Below, piece after piece: positions 55,050 to 64,000 of a stretch of DNA of 64,000 nt; positions within the stretch are counted from its first letter, which is position 1, and each line of letters starts with the position of its first letter. Below the pieces are notes generated by a model. It was not told where the DNA came from and did not search any database. It saw nothing but the letters and a program-made list of their open reading frames with translations. The translations under genes were made by a program, and so were the position numbers. The stretch is from assembly GCF_000814325.1 (NCBI RefSeq), contig NZ_JPHF01000004.1, positions 186,001-250,000 of the forward strand. The letters are read 5' to 3'. This stretch comes from Flavihumibacter sp. ZG627 (GTDB lineage: Bacteria > Bacteroidota > Bacteroidia > Chitinophagales > Chitinophagaceae).

Positions 55050-55379
55050 ATGAGGATAATTTTTACACTATCCATTTTATTGTTTTTGTACACAGGAGGG
55101 GTTGCACAATCCCGCCTGCCGGTTAATAATACACCGGCTATACGCTTTTACCCTAACCCGGCCATCAGCCAGATAACATTTGATTTCCCCCGCCAATTCG
55201 AACGCAATTACACTTTCCAGATATATAATTTCCTTGGCAAGAAAGTATTTGAACAAAAGAATATAACCCCGAAAACAACTGTCGAATTAACACAGTACTA
55301 TCGTGGTGTTTATATATTCCAGCTACGCGATAAAACCGGTAAAGTTGTAGAATCCGGTCGATTCCAGGTTGCCCGATAA
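55050..55379 (+). CDS. stand-alone T9SS type A sorting-domain protein
   Basis: A 109-residue protein that is a signal peptide (MRIIFTLSILLFLYTGGVAQ) plus almost only a Por secretion C-terminal domain: IRFYPNPAISQITFDF, then YTFQIYNFLGKKVFEQ and the end RGVYIFQLRDKTGKVVESGRF. Normally this domain is the last ~80 residues of a larger cargo protein; here there is no cargo. The start at 55050 is preferred to an earlier TTG. Function unknown. Convergent with the methyltransferase gene, one base away. Confidence 0.82.
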   Translation: MRIIFTLSILLFLYTGGVAQSRLPVNNTPAIRFYPNPAISQITFDFPRQFERNYTFQIYNFLGKKVFEQKNITPKTTVELTQYYRGVYIFQLRDKTGKVVESGRFQVAR

Positions 55380-55380
55380 A

Positions 55381-56553
55381 TTAAAGCACCTGCACGATCA
55401 GGAACTTCAGGTAATGCGTGTTTTCCAATCCCCAAACAATAGGATGATCACTGGCCTGGGTCTGGTATACGACCTGTCTTAATGTTCTTTTAGCATCATT
55501 AGCTGCCATCTGAATGATTTCCAGAAACATTTCGGGCTGAATCAGGTTGGTACAAGAGGTGGTCACCAAAAATCCCCCTGGTTTAACCAGTTTCATTCCC
55601 CTGAGATTGATCTCTTTATACCCGGTAATAGCCTTTTGAATATTTTCCCTGCTCTTAGTGAATGCGGGGGGATCAAGCATCACCACATCATATTGACGCC
55701 CATCCTTGCTCCATTGTTTCAATACATCAAAGGCATTGACCGCCTGAAAGCTACACCTGTCAGAATAGCCATTAAGAGAGGCATTGGCATTGGCCTGCTC
55801 TACTGCTGAAGGCGAAATATCCAGTCCCACCACTGATTTTGCCCCATAATGGGCAGCGTGAATCTCAAAGGTGCCAGTATAGGTAAAGGCTCCCAATACA
55901 TCTGCGTCCTTAACAATATGGCGGATGGCACGACGGTTATCCTGCTGGTCAAGGAAGTAGCCTGTTTTCTGACCATTTTCAATATCTACCCTGAACTGAA
56001 GGCCGTTTTCGTTTATGATAATAGTGGTATCAAAAGGCTCCGATAAAAATCCTTTAAGCTGTGGAAGCCCTTCTAACTCCCGAACCGGCACATCATTCCT
56101 CTCATAGATTCCCTTGGGAGAAAAGATGGTATTCAGCGCCTTCACTATGGCTGGCTTCCAGATATCCATTCCCAATGCCAGCGTCTGTAAAACAAAATAA
56201 TCATTGAATTTATCTATGATAAGTGCTGGGAGGAAATCAGCTTCCCCAAAAATGAGACGACAGTTTTCTATATACCCGATTTGCTGACGATAGTTCCATG
56301 CTGATCGAATCCTCTCCAGGAAGAAGTTTTCGTCAATTTGTTCATTTTTATTTCGTGTTAGCAGTCTTACAATAATCTGGGATTTTGGGTTTGCATAACC
56401 CCTGCCGATGAATCTCCCATCATGTGTGAGCAGCTCCACGATATCACCCCCATCCAATGGTCCCTCTACCTTACCTACTTCATTGCCGAATACCCAGGGG
56501 TGACCATTCTCCACACGCCTGCTAACCTTCTTTTTAAGAAAAACTTTTGTCAT
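55381..56553 (-). CDS. class I SAM-dependent rRNA methyltransferase (RlmI-like)
   Basis: A 390-residue protein: an N-terminal PUA domain (KVSRRVENGHPWVFGNEV), a middle EEHEE-like domain and a Rossmann methyltransferase (VLGAFTYTGTFEIHAAHYGA for SAM, DVVMLDPPAFTKS as the catalytic DPPxF block, VTTSCTNL). RlmI methylates C1962 of 23S rRNA at C5; the target here is inferred. The ATG at 56553 fits the family; the in-frame start at 56595 adds 14 residues without similarity. Confidence 0.9.
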   Translation of the reverse strand: MTKVFLKKKVSRRVENGHPWVFGNEVGKVEGPLDGGDIVELLTHDGRFIGRGYANPKSQIIVRLLTRNKNEQIDENFFLERIRSAWNYRQQIGYIENCRLIFGEADFLPALIIDKFNDYFVLQTLALGMDIWKPAIVKALNTIFSPKGIYERNDVPVRELEGLPQLKGFLSEPFDTTIIINENGLQFRVDIENGQKTGYFLDQQDNRRAIRHIVKDADVLGAFTYTGTFEIHAAHYGAKSVVGLDISPSAVEQANANASLNGYSDRCSFQAVNAFDVLKQWSKDGRQYDVVMLDPPAFTKSRENIQKAITGYKEINLRGMKLVKPGGFLVTTSCTNLIQPEMFLEIIQMAANDAKRTLRQVVYQTQASDHPIVWGLENTHYLKFLIVQVL

Positions 56554-56707
56554 GCCGGCAAAGGTAAGGTGTTGACCGGCTGGGAGAGAAGACAAAATGT
56601 CCCTAATTAAAGCTCTGGCAAAAAAATTGCCCCTTATACAATCATCTTAAATGAAGCTGAACCAGTACTAAAAAAGCCGACTTTCCGTCAAAAATGGCAA
56701 AATGTAC

Positions 56708-56715
56708 TAGGTTTG
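56708..56715 (+). promoter_or_regulatory. candidate -7 element for grpE-dnaJ
   Basis: TAGGTTTG matches TAnnTTTG, 18 bp before the grpE ATG. The nearest -33-like TTTC is 22 bp upstream. No CIRCE or HrcA-type inverted repeat was seen. Confidence 0.45.
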
Positions 56716-56733
56716 CTGCCAATTTGTTCAATT

Positions 56734-57282
56734 ATGGAAGAGAAAGATTTAAAAGAAACAACCGACTTTGATATCAACGCGGACAGTGATGTACCCGGAA
56801 CCAGCCATTTGAATGAACCGGTTAAAGAATCAGGTGATCTGGAAAAGCTGGAGATGGAATTGTCTGAAATGAAAGACAAATATCTCAGGCAGGTGGCTGA
56901 ATTTGATAATTTCAGGAAGCGCACCGCCAAAGAAAGGCTGGAGCTTATCCAGACTGCCGGCAAGGAAGTGATCGGCCAGTTATTGGAAGTGCTGGATGAT
57001 GCTGACCGTGCACAGAAACAATTGGAATTGAATGATGATATTGCCTCATTCAAAGACGGCAGTATATTAATATTCAATAAGTTAAGAAATATCCTTCAAT
57101 CCCGGGGGTTGAAACAAATGGAAAGTATCGGGACCGATTTTGATGCCGATAAGCATGAAGCCATAACCGAGATACCTGCTCCCCAGCAAGATCTTAAGGG
57201 AAAAGTTCTGGACGAAGTGGAAAAAGGTTATCTGCTGAATGAAAAGATCATCCGTTTTGCCAAAGTAGTGGTAGGAAAGTAA
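56734..57282 (+). CDS. grpE: nucleotide exchange factor GrpE
   Basis: Co-chaperone that releases ADP from DnaK. About 182 residues with an acidic N-terminal tail, a long dimerisation helix (about 45-95; [19 protein letters not shown]) and a C-terminal beta domain ([31 protein letters not shown]). The ATG at 56734 is chosen over an in-frame TTG 21 bp before it. dnaJ follows 22 bp later; dnaK is elsewhere. Confidence 0.95.
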   Translation: MEEKDLKETTDFDINADSDVPGTSHLNEPVKESGDLEKLEMELSEMKDKYLRQVAEFDNFRKRTAKERLELIQTAGKEVIGQLLEVLDDADRAQKQLELNDDIASFKDGSILIFNKLRNILQSRGLKQMESIGTDFDADKHEAITEIPAPQQDLKGKVLDEVEKGYLLNEKIIRFAKVVVGK

Positions 57283-57304
57283 CAAGCATAAGTACAACAA
57301 TCTG

Positions 57305-58477
57305 ATGTCAACGAAAAGAGATTATTACGAAATACTGGGGGTAGAGAAATCAGCATCGGCAGATGAAATAAAGAAAGCCTACCGCAAAGTTGCCATGCAG
57401 TTTCACCCTGATAGAAATCCGGGAGATAAAGCTGCAGAAGAGAAATTCAAGGAGGCTGCTGAAGCATATGAAATATTGAGTGATGCAGATAAGCGCTCAC
57501 AGTATGATCGCTATGGTCACGCAGGAGTAGGGAACGGCGCCAGAGGTTTTGGTGGCCAGGGCAATATGAACATGGATGATATCTTCAGCCAGTTCGGAGA
57601 TATTTTCGGCGATGACATATTCGGCTCCTTTTTTGGAGGTGCCGCTGGCGGCGGAAGAGCAAGGGGCGGTGGAAGAGCGCATGGTGTTCGCGGAAGCAAC
57701 CTTCGGGTAAAACTGAAGTTGAACTTTGAAGAAATAGCCAAGGGTGTTTCTAAAAGCATCAAGGTAAAAAAATATGTGGTCTGCAATACCTGTTCAGGAT
57801 CAGGTGCTAAAGATAAGGGCAGTGTGCAGACCTGTTCCACCTGTTCGGGAAGCGGCCAGGTCAGGAAGGTTACCAATACATTCCTGGGTCAGATGCAAAC
57901 GGTTACTACCTGCCCTACCTGCAATGGAGAGGGTACCACAATTACAGCCAAATGCGGAAGCTGTAAAGGTGAAGGCAGAACTTACGGCGAAGAAACAGTA
58001 ACCATCGATATCCCTGCCGGCGTGCAGGAAGGAATGCAACTAAATGTAAGCGGAAGAGGTAATGCCGGAGAAAGAGGTGGGATGGCTGGCGACCTCATCG
58101 TGCTTATTGAGGAAGAACAGCATAAAGAGCTTCAGCGCGATGGGTTAAATGTGGCTTATGACCTTCATATATCCATTCCTGATGCCGTTTTTGGCATCCA
58201 GATAGAAGTTCCGACCATTGATGGAAGAGCTAAGATCAAAGTACCGGCGGGTACACAAAGTGGTAAGATCTTCAGATTGAAGGGAAAGGGATTCCCTGCC
58301 GTAAACAGTTACGAGAAGGGCGATCAGCTTATACATATTAATGTATGGACCCCTCAACACCTAAGCGCCGAAGAGAAAGCTATCATGGAAAAATTACAGC
58401 ATTCGGGCAACTTTAAACCTAACCCCGATAAGAATGAAAGAAGTTTCTTCGAAAAAGTAAGGGAAATATTCTCCTGA
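57305..58477 (+). CDS. dnaJ: molecular chaperone DnaJ
   Basis: Hsp40 co-chaperone of DnaK, 390 residues. The J domain at residues 1-70 has the HPD motif at residues 34-36. A Gly/Phe-rich linker ([14 protein letters not shown] to GRAHG) follows. Then come four CxxCxGxG zinc repeats ([32 protein letters not shown]) and the substrate-binding C-terminal domains. Type I DnaJ. It is co-transcribed with grpE and ends at a strong terminator. Confidence 0.97.
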   Translation: MSTKRDYYEILGVEKSASADEIKKAYRKVAMQFHPDRNPGDKAAEEKFKEAAEAYEILSDADKRSQYDRYGHAGVGNGARGFGGQGNMNMDDIFSQFGDIFGDDIFGSFFGGAAGGGRARGGGRAHGVRGSNLRVKLKLNFEEIAKGVSKSIKVKKYVVCNTCSGSGAKDKGSVQTCSTCSGSGQVRKVTNTFLGQMQTVTTCPTCNGEGTTITAKCGSCKGEGRTYGEETVTIDIPAGVQEGMQLNVSGRGNAGERGGMAGDLIVLIEEEQHKELQRDGLNVAYDLHISIPDAVFGIQIEVPTIDGRAKIKVPAGTQSGKIFRLKGKGFPAVNSYEKGDQLIHINVWTPQHLSAEEKAIMEKLQHSGNFKPNPDKNERSFFEKVREIFS

Positions 58478-58484
58478 TAAATAG

Positions 58485-58514
58485 AGCCGCTTTTGAAAAT
58501 AGCGGCTTTTTTTA
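58485..58514 (+). terminator. intrinsic terminator after dnaJ
   Basis: AGCCGC pairs with GCGGCT, with A/T extension into an 11-nt loop region, followed by seven T residues, 7 bp after the stop. Confidence 0.85.
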
Positions 58515-58565
58515 TTATATTTCGTTCAGGTTAGCAATTCATAAAAATATGTAATCCTGGCTTCC

Positions 58566-59156
58566 ATGACTGAAACCGGCTTTTTGGCCCTAAAAGAAAA
58601 GATCATTGCCCGACTATCAGAAGGGCTTGATAAGAGGCTTACCTACCATAATCTGGCTCATACACTGGATGTATTGGAACAGGCTGAAAGAATTGCAATT
58701 GAAGAAAAAATAACCGACCCGAAAACACTGTTGCTTGTTAAGCTTGCCGCTTTGTATCATGACACGGGGTTTCTTGATACTTATAAAGGACATGAAGAAA
58801 GATCCTGTGAAATTATGCTGCATGACCTTGGTGGTAATTCGCTAACAACAGGTGATCTGGACAAAATAAGCGGAATGATCATGGCAACAAAAATCCCGCA
58901 AAATCCTGCCAACCTGATGGAAGAGGTTATCTGCGATGCAGACCTGGATTACCTTGGACGAGACGATTTTCCGCCTATCAGTAATAATCTCAAAAAAGAA
59001 TTTCTTGTTTTTGGTGTTATTAAAGAAGAAAAAGATTGGGATCCATTGCAAATAGGTTTTTTTGAAAAGCATCATTATTTCACAGCCAGTTCACGAATGA
59101 TCCGACAACCCCGGAAAATGGATTTCCTGAAAAGTCTGAAGGCTTCAGGAAAATAA
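58566..59156 (+). CDS. HD-domain phosphohydrolase
   Basis: A 196-residue protein of the HD superfamily. The metal site reads H in LTYHNLAHTLDVL, HD in AALYHDTGF, then GHEERS and DADLDYLGRDD as the last Asp. Such proteins hydrolyse phosphomonoesters or nucleotides; the substrate is unknown. It lies 28 bp before the Npt-like transporter gene and may share a transcript with it. Confidence 0.87.
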   Translation: MTETGFLALKEKIIARLSEGLDKRLTYHNLAHTLDVLEQAERIAIEEKITDPKTLLLVKLAALYHDTGFLDTYKGHEERSCEIMLHDLGGNSLTTGDLDKISGMIMATKIPQNPANLMEEVICDADLDYLGRDDFPPISNNLKKEFLVFGVIKEEKDWDPLQIGFFEKHHYFTASSRMIRQPRKMDFLKSLKASGK

Positions 59157-59183
59157 AAGAAACCACTAAATCCCTACCGTCTT

Positions 59184-61937
59184 ATGCGTACCAACCGATT
59201 TTGGTTGAATGTGCTTAATGTACACACCAGTGAATGGTGGATCGTCAAAAAATTATTCTGGCTCCAGTTCTTCCAGGGTGCTGGTATCTCCTTTTTCTTT
59301 ACCGCCGAATTCGCGCGCTTCCTCGAAAGATTTCCGGTTTATGAATTGCCCTGGGTGATGGTATTCTCCTCAGTACTGCTCTGGTTAACTGGATTGATCT
59401 ACAGCTACTATGAGCATAAACTGAATTTTGCACGCTTTAATGAAGGTATCATCATCTTTATGGCCGCCAGTATGTTGCTGGTAAGGGTGGGATCAAATTT
59501 TTTTACCGACGACTGGTTTTACTATTTCAGTCTGGCCTGGTTCTATGTATTATATCTATTAAACAATCTCGAATTCTGGGGCATTGCCTCCCGTTTATTT
59601 GATATCAGGCAGAGCAAGCGATTGTTTGGCGTTATTAGTTCGGGCGATATCCCGGCAAAGTTCATAGGATATACCCTGGCCCTGATCTTTGTTCCTTATA
59701 CCGGAACCCTCAACCTCCTGCTATTGGGTGTGATCAGTATGCTTGTATCAATCCCTTTCTTCAGGAGCATCTCAAAATCAGAGCATCGCCATTTTGCCCA
59801 TGCACATCCAAAGCAACGGGTGCATCATTCATCCAACACTATACAAACCTTAATGCAAAGTTTTGTAAGCTCTGTCATGATCAGGCGTATTGCACTGATA
59901 TCCATGCTGGCTTCAGCCTGTATCATCCTGGTAAATTATGGACTCTATGCCAACGTTAAAGATGCCTATAATAATGATGTTGAACTGGCGAAGTTCATAG
60001 CTATGTTCATGGCGGGGTTAAGAATCATTGCCCTGATCACAAAAACGATCTTCACCAGCAGGTTAACCGAAGCGATAGGTGTTAGATCATCTCTTTTTAT
60101 TACCCCTGCTATTCTGATACTGCTCACTCTCATGAACCTTTTTGCCAACTGGATGAGCTCCGACGAAAAACAGATCTTTTACCTTTTCGGTGCAACTTCT
60201 ATTGCCATCGATGTATTAAGAACATCCATAAATTCACCAGTTCTGTTAACTATCATGCAACCCCTCCCCACGCATGAAAGATTAAGAGCGCACAATATCA
60301 TTAAAGGTATTATGGATCCTTTCGCCACATTGTTTTGTGGTATCTTATTGCTTGTATTTTTCAAAATGCAGCAGGAGGTGAACCTGATCACCATCTGTTA
60401 TACGCTGATCATGCTGGCAGTTCTCTGGATCATCGGAACAAAATGGGTGAACAAGGAATATCTGAATATGCTGATCAGCACAATCTCCAGCAGGTTTTTC
60501 AGTCAGGAAGAATTTTCGCTGAACGACCCGGAAATGCTGCAAAAGATCAAGGATAAAATTACCAATGGTTCTGACCAGGAAGTACTAAGTATACTGAATA
60601 TGGTAGCCAGCAAACAGAATCCCATTTCAGAGGAGTTGCTGGGCTATTTTTTATCCCACCCCTCCGAGGCCGTTAAGCTGGAAACAGTTAAGCTTATCGG
60701 ATTGAAGCAGATAGTGCCCTTACAGCACCAGTTAGAAACATTATTGCAGGAAACAACAAATCAAACGGTAAAGCTGGAAGTAGTGAATGCCATCTGCAGT
60801 TTAGCGGAAGACCAACAAACCATTTCACCATATCTACATAACCAGGATGGTGCAGTCAGGAAGGCAGCCCTAACAGGCATGCTTACCAACAAGAATAAAA
60901 CTATTCATTCAGAGGCTGAGAAGGAGTTGGAAAGGTTACTAACAAGTAATGAAAGAATGGACATCGATTCGGGCCTGCAGATCTTATACACTACAAGAAA
61001 TGTGTATAACCATCCGGCGCATGCATCATTGATCAGGGGAAAAGAAGTACCTGAACTGGCAGCAGTATCGATACGCGCCATTGGAACAGCAGCAACTGAT
61101 GAATCGCTGCAAGCCTTGCTATCACATTTACCAAAACATGAAAAACCGGTTATCGCCGCTTTGCTCAGAGCAGGTCCGAAGGCAGTAGGGCATATTGAAA
61201 ATTATATAGATAAACACCGTCCGGGTTTTTCCCTTAGCGAGCAGTTGGTAACCGTACTCGGCAAGATCGGTAATTCGGAATCCAAGCTCCTGTTAAGTAA
61301 ATACCTGGGGCAGGAATCGCTATTACTTCCTGTTATTATCAAGGCGCTATATCGAAGTAAATTCAAAGCCACAAATGAATCGCGGCAAATCATGGAAGAT
61401 CTTGCAAGGGCATATACCCGTTATGGCGCTGAATTGCTTCATATGCAGCTTGCTCTTAACCAAAAGCATATACCGGCTGAATTGTTATCCAACGCTATAA
61501 AGATCGAACTGCATGAGATCAGGGAATTACTACTTTGCCTTTTTGGCTGCATGTATGACCGTGATAAGATAAATAAGGTAAGGAACAGTTTTCTTTCCAA
61601 TCAAAAGGAGTCAATTGCCAATGCGCTGGAATTGATTGAAGTGACTGTAAAGAAAGACATCGCCCGTTATTTTAATATTCTCTTTGAAGACACGGGAATA
61701 CAGGAAAGATGCAATGCCTTACGGCAGTTGTATACAGAAAAAGAATATAAAAATATTGACCAGATTATGGGCAGGATACTCACGGAGAGGCCTATCCGTT
61801 ATCAGGATTGGACAAAGGCCTGTTCATTATATATATCGCGTAAATATGGAATCCGCGTTGATCACTTGCTTTTCAGGAAGTACATTGATTCTGAGAGCCA
61901 GTTATTACAGGAAACTGCACGGTATGCGTTAGCCTAA
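59184..61937 (+). CDS. Npt1/Npt2-like nucleotide transporter with HEAT-repeat tail
   Basis: A 917-residue membrane protein. The first 430 residues hold about twelve membrane helices in an MFS-like or ATP/ADP-translocase-like fold (FFQGAGISFFFTAEFARFL near the start). The region after about residue 440 is soluble and helical, with HEAT-like repeats (EEHEAVKLETVKLIGLK-type units such as AVKLETVKLIGL and AVRKAALTGML). Such fusions occur in Bacteroidota next to a cyclic-nucleotide-binding protein, as here. Transport of nucleotides is inferred from fold only. Confidence 0.8.
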   Translation: MRTNRFWLNVLNVHTSEWWIVKKLFWLQFFQGAGISFFFTAEFARFLERFPVYELPWVMVFSSVLLWLTGLIYSYYEHKLNFARFNEGIIIFMAASMLLVRVGSNFFTDDWFYYFSLAWFYVLYLLNNLEFWGIASRLFDIRQSKRLFGVISSGDIPAKFIGYTLALIFVPYTGTLNLLLLGVISMLVSIPFFRSISKSEHRHFAHAHPKQRVHHSSNTIQTLMQSFVSSVMIRRIALISMLASACIILVNYGLYANVKDAYNNDVELAKFIAMFMAGLRIIALITKTIFTSRLTEAIGVRSSLFITPAILILLTLMNLFANWMSSDEKQIFYLFGATSIAIDVLRTSINSPVLLTIMQPLPTHERLRAHNIIKGIMDPFATLFCGILLLVFFKMQQEVNLITICYTLIMLAVLWIIGTKWVNKEYLNMLISTISSRFFSQEEFSLNDPEMLQKIKDKITNGSDQEVLSILNMVASKQNPISEELLGYFLSHPSEAVKLETVKLIGLKQIVPLQHQLETLLQETTNQTVKLEVVNAICSLAEDQQTISPYLHNQDGAVRKAALTGMLTNKNKTIHSEAEKELERLLTSNERMDIDSGLQILYTTRNVYNHPAHASLIRGKEVPELAAVSIRAIGTAATDESLQALLSHLPKHEKPVIAALLRAGPKAVGHIENYIDKHRPGFSLSEQLVTVLGKIGNSESKLLLSKYLGQESLLLPVIIKALYRSKFKATNESRQIMEDLARAYTRYGAELLHMQLALNQKHIPAELLSNAIKIELHEIRELLLCLFGCMYDRDKINKVRNSFLSNQKESIANALELIEVTVKKDIARYFNILFEDTGIQERCNALRQLYTEKEYKNIDQIMGRILTERPIRYQDWTKACSLYISRKYGIRVDHLLFRKYIDSESQLLQETARYALA

Positions 61938-61949
61938 ACAAAAGACTTT

Positions 61950-62402
61950 ATGATTACATCCACTGATAGATTATTATTAATAGAAAAAGTACTTATCCTT
62001 AAGGCGCTGTCTATTTTCAGTGAAACGCCGGAAAACATCCTGGCCGACCTGGCACCACTAATGCAGGAGGAGGAATTTGAAAAAGATACCATCATTTTTG
62101 AGGAAGGCGAGATCGGTGATTGCATGTTTATTATCCACCGGGGACAGGTGAAGATTCATAAGGGCATTACAACTCTTGCGATCCTTGATGAAAAAGAAGT
62201 ATTCGGAGAGCTATCCCTTCTGGATGCCGAAACCCGTTCAGCAAGCGCCACGGCATATTCTGACTGTACCTTGTTTAGGATTGACCAGGAACCTTTCTAT
62301 GAACTACTTGATACCCGTCCGGAAGTGGCGAGAGGCTTTATCAAAATACTCTGCCAACGCCTGCGGGCACAGAATGAAAAGTCCATTTTATCGAATAGTT
62401 GA
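61950..62402 (+). CDS. cyclic nucleotide-binding domain protein
   Basis: A 150-residue protein that is little more than one cNMP-binding domain. IIFEEGEIGDCMFIIHRGQ and VFGELSLLDAETRSASA match the beta-barrel and phosphate-binding cassette (FGEL...RSA). It has no helix-turn-helix, so it is not a CRP-type activator. Lying 12 bp after the Npt-like transporter, it may form a regulatory subunit for the HEAT tail; this is inference. Confidence 0.88.
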   Translation: MITSTDRLLLIEKVLILKALSIFSETPENILADLAPLMQEEEFEKDTIIFEEGEIGDCMFIIHRGQVKIHKGITTLAILDEKEVFGELSLLDAETRSASATAYSDCTLFRIDQEPFYELLDTRPEVARGFIKILCQRLRAQNEKSILSNS

Positions 62403-62664
62403 AATTTTACTTATATCAACCATTGATTATAACCATTAAAATACTTAACTTTCGAGATTGAACCCCCACCCTAATCCATTCCTATCAATACGTAGAATCT
62501 ATTTACCCGCTTTTTATTGACGGATCGAACCTGGTATTAAACATTTGCTCACGATTGTTGCAAGACGCCTAACTGCAATGGCACCCTGATTCCCGGAACC
62601 GACGCCGATTATCATCTGGTGCTCATTAAGGTTGTGTGCCTTGACAATCTTAATGAACCTAACA
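62403..62664. other. intergenic region before the surface protein gene
   Basis: A 262-bp gap without coding potential. No TAnnTTTG element at good spacing, terminator or repeat was recognised. TAACTTTC near 62445 is one mismatch from the -7 consensus but lies more than 200 bp before the next gene. Confidence 0.5.
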
Positions 62665-64000
62665 ATGAAAAAGCCTTTCCTCAGGGTAAGCAATTTTGCC
62701 TTTCTTTTATTATTCGCATTAGTGTCTACCGCAGTAGTTGGACAAAAACTAAACCGTAATCAATTTGTTATGTTTGGAGTGGAGGGTGTGCAGATCAGCA
62801 CTTCCAATACCATATCCGGAGGCGCAGTTGGCAGTACAAAACTGGTGAAGTCTACCGGTAATGTACTATTTACGGGTAGCCTTCACAGTGATGGAAGAAT
62901 TGATCTCGCAAATGGTAACATAGTGAATGGTGTTGTTACGGCCGCAAACAAAGCCGGTGTGTCGGGCAACATTCTGCAGACGGGATCAGGTGCCTCCTTC
63001 GGAGGAAATGTGGTGGTAAATGGAGACATTTTCATCAGTGCAGGAACTATCAGCGGAACCGTGTACCAGCCTGCTGGCGCACAATACAGCGGCCCCAGTA
63101 AAATTCCCGAATTGCTTACTGACCAGTTACCAGTTCTGCCTGCGCTGCCCCCCTTTATTCAATTTACCGGCGGTTCTGGGAATATAACCAATAACAGGAC
63201 ACTGGAGCCCAATGATGTGAATGGCTATGGTAACATTAACCTGTCTGGTAACAAAACCATAAGGTTTAATGGCCCTGGAGTATATAAGATCAAATCAATA
63301 AATCTTACCAATACCAACCTATTCATATTTGACTTTAATGGAACAACTACAGGAAAGTTTATTATCCAGGTAGAAGGCAATATGCTTCTCAGCAAGGTGG
63401 CTACAAGTTTTGAAGAAGGTCCGGCTGGTTCAACCAACGCAGATGCTGCCACAAGAATATATACCGAGGTGCATGGTTCGGGTGATGCAAGCGGAAACAG
63501 CTTTCTTATAGCAAACGGATCAAGTTCAACACAATCGCGATGGCTTGGTACCGTGTGGGCGCCCAATGGCTCAATCACTATAGGATCGGGCACTGGCAAT
63601 ACAGATCTGACAGGAGCACTATGGAGTGGTAAAAATGTGATGATCAACAGTGGTGTAAATGTGGTGCATTCGCCGTTGGTAAGTAATTGTGAAAATGCAA
63701 CAGTTAATGCGGGCTCCGATGCCAATATTGCATGTGATCAGCTATCCATTCAATTAACCGGAAGTTCTACAAATATTCCAAATCCGTCCTATAGTTGGAG
63801 CTCTCCAACTGGTAATATCATAACCGATCCCAACCAGGCAACTATCACCATTACTACAGCAGGAAACTATACATTGACGGTTAGTAATGATGAATGCAGT
63901 TTCACAGATGATGTAAGAGTAACATCATGTGTTAATGACGCTGTTGATGAAAACCCGTTCAAGGTATTTACGATAGTTAATGCCAATCTCACTCAACTTG
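62665..64000 (+). CDS. secreted surface protein, PKD/Ig-like, truncated by window end
   Basis: An open frame of 445 codons that runs off the right edge. The signal peptide is clear (MKKPFLRVSNFAFLLLFALV, cleavage near VVGQ). The next 290 residues are glycine- and asparagine-rich with short beta-strand repeats (SGGAVGSTKLVKSTGNVLF, GNVVVNGDIFISAGTISG, GNINLSGNKTIRF, NGSITIGSGTGN), like beta-helix or ice-binding-type adhesins. A Cys-bounded Ig-like/PKD-like domain (ATVNAGSDANIACDQL to NYTLTVSNDECSF) follows. It probably ends in a T9SS sorting domain beyond the window. The family is not firmly recognised. Confidence 0.75.
   Translation, partial: MKKPFLRVSNFAFLLLFALVSTAVVGQKLNRNQFVMFGVEGVQISTSNTISGGAVGSTKLVKSTGNVLFTGSLHSDGRIDLANGNIVNGVVTAANKAGVSGNILQTGSGASFGGNVVVNGDIFISAGTISGTVYQPAGAQYSGPSKIPELLTDQLPVLPALPPFIQFTGGSGNITNNRTLEPNDVNGYGNINLSGNKTIRFNGPGVYKIKSINLTNTNLFIFDFNGTTTGKFIIQVEGNMLLSKVATSFEEGPAGSTNADAATRIYTEVHGSGDASGNSFLIANGSSSTQSRWLGTVWAPNGSITIGSGTGNTDLTGALWSGKNVMINSGVNVVHSPLVSNCENATVNAGSDANIACDQLSIQLTGSSTNIPNPSYSWSSPTGNIITDPNQATITITTAGNYTLTVSNDECSFTDDVRVTSCVNDAVDENPFKVFTIVNANLTQL

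Noticed and set aside
63225-63725. A 166-codon open frame on the minus strand at the right end
   Set aside because: It is antisense to the secreted surface protein, which has a clear signal peptide and an open frame to the edge.

Overview
The window is about 40% GC and reads as chromosomal DNA of a member of the Bacteroidota, most likely the Chitinophagaceae or a close relative. The evidence is type IX secretion sorting domains, a PorP/SprF protein, a giant PKD protein with a gliding-type C-terminus, promoter -7 elements of the form TAnnTTTG, an M1 peptidase and Xaa-Pro aminopeptidase of Bacteroidota type, and the overall housekeeping content. The assignment is inferred from gene content; no rRNA is present. 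About 60 protein genes and one tRNA are supported. I see no insertion sequence, prophage or CRISPR array.

Layout. 1-2.9 kb: a TsdA-like dihaem cytochrome lipoprotein and a Tat-exported SoxB, probably the end of a thiosulfate-oxidation cluster. 2.9-9.8 kb: envelope genes (phospholipase D family enzyme, Na/phosphate symporter, the MlaE-MlaF-MlaD lipid transporter, a YtxH protein and a YdjM-like membrane hydrolase). 9.9-17.8 kb: a compact leftward CusA-type Cu/Ag efflux operon with two adaptor lipoproteins, a TolC-like porin, a DUF3347 lipoprotein and a Cys-rich HYC_CC_PP protein. 17.9-33.6 kb: mostly housekeeping genes (tRNA-Ala, YceI, a citrate synthase that resembles the mitochondrial enzyme, an LptF/G permease, tgt, a glycosyltransferase, rsmG, a NarL-type regulator flanked by palindromes, an M1 peptidase, rsmI, purS, pssA, pepP, pckA).

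33.6-37.4 kb is the most notable accessory locus. Two adjacent small genes encode double-glycine-leader peptides, each with a GxxxG motif in the mature part and both ending in DKK. They are followed by a hairpin with a short T-run, then an HlyD-type adaptor and a C39-peptidase ABC exporter. This looks like a two-peptide (class IIb-like) bacteriocin or peptide-signal system with dedicated processing and export. No immunity gene is obvious.

37.5-48.9 kb: further housekeeping genes (deoxynucleoside kinase, trpS, gatC, two LolD-like ATPases without permeases, PduO-type adenosyltransferase, fabI, recN, a zinc-ribbon coiled-coil protein, a Nif3-like protein, M32 carboxypeptidase). The gap at 42.08-42.21 kb holds an unusual array of 11-bp units, six direct and four inverted, that can fold into one long hairpin. 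48.5-64 kb: a small lipoprotein, the 1474-residue PKD protein with its PorP/SprF partner, a peroxiredoxin, a mini-protein that is almost only a T9SS sorting domain, an RlmI-type methyltransferase, grpE-dnaJ, an HD phosphohydrolase, an Npt-like transporter with a HEAT-repeat tail, a cyclic-nucleotide-binding protein, and a secreted surface protein that runs off the right edge.
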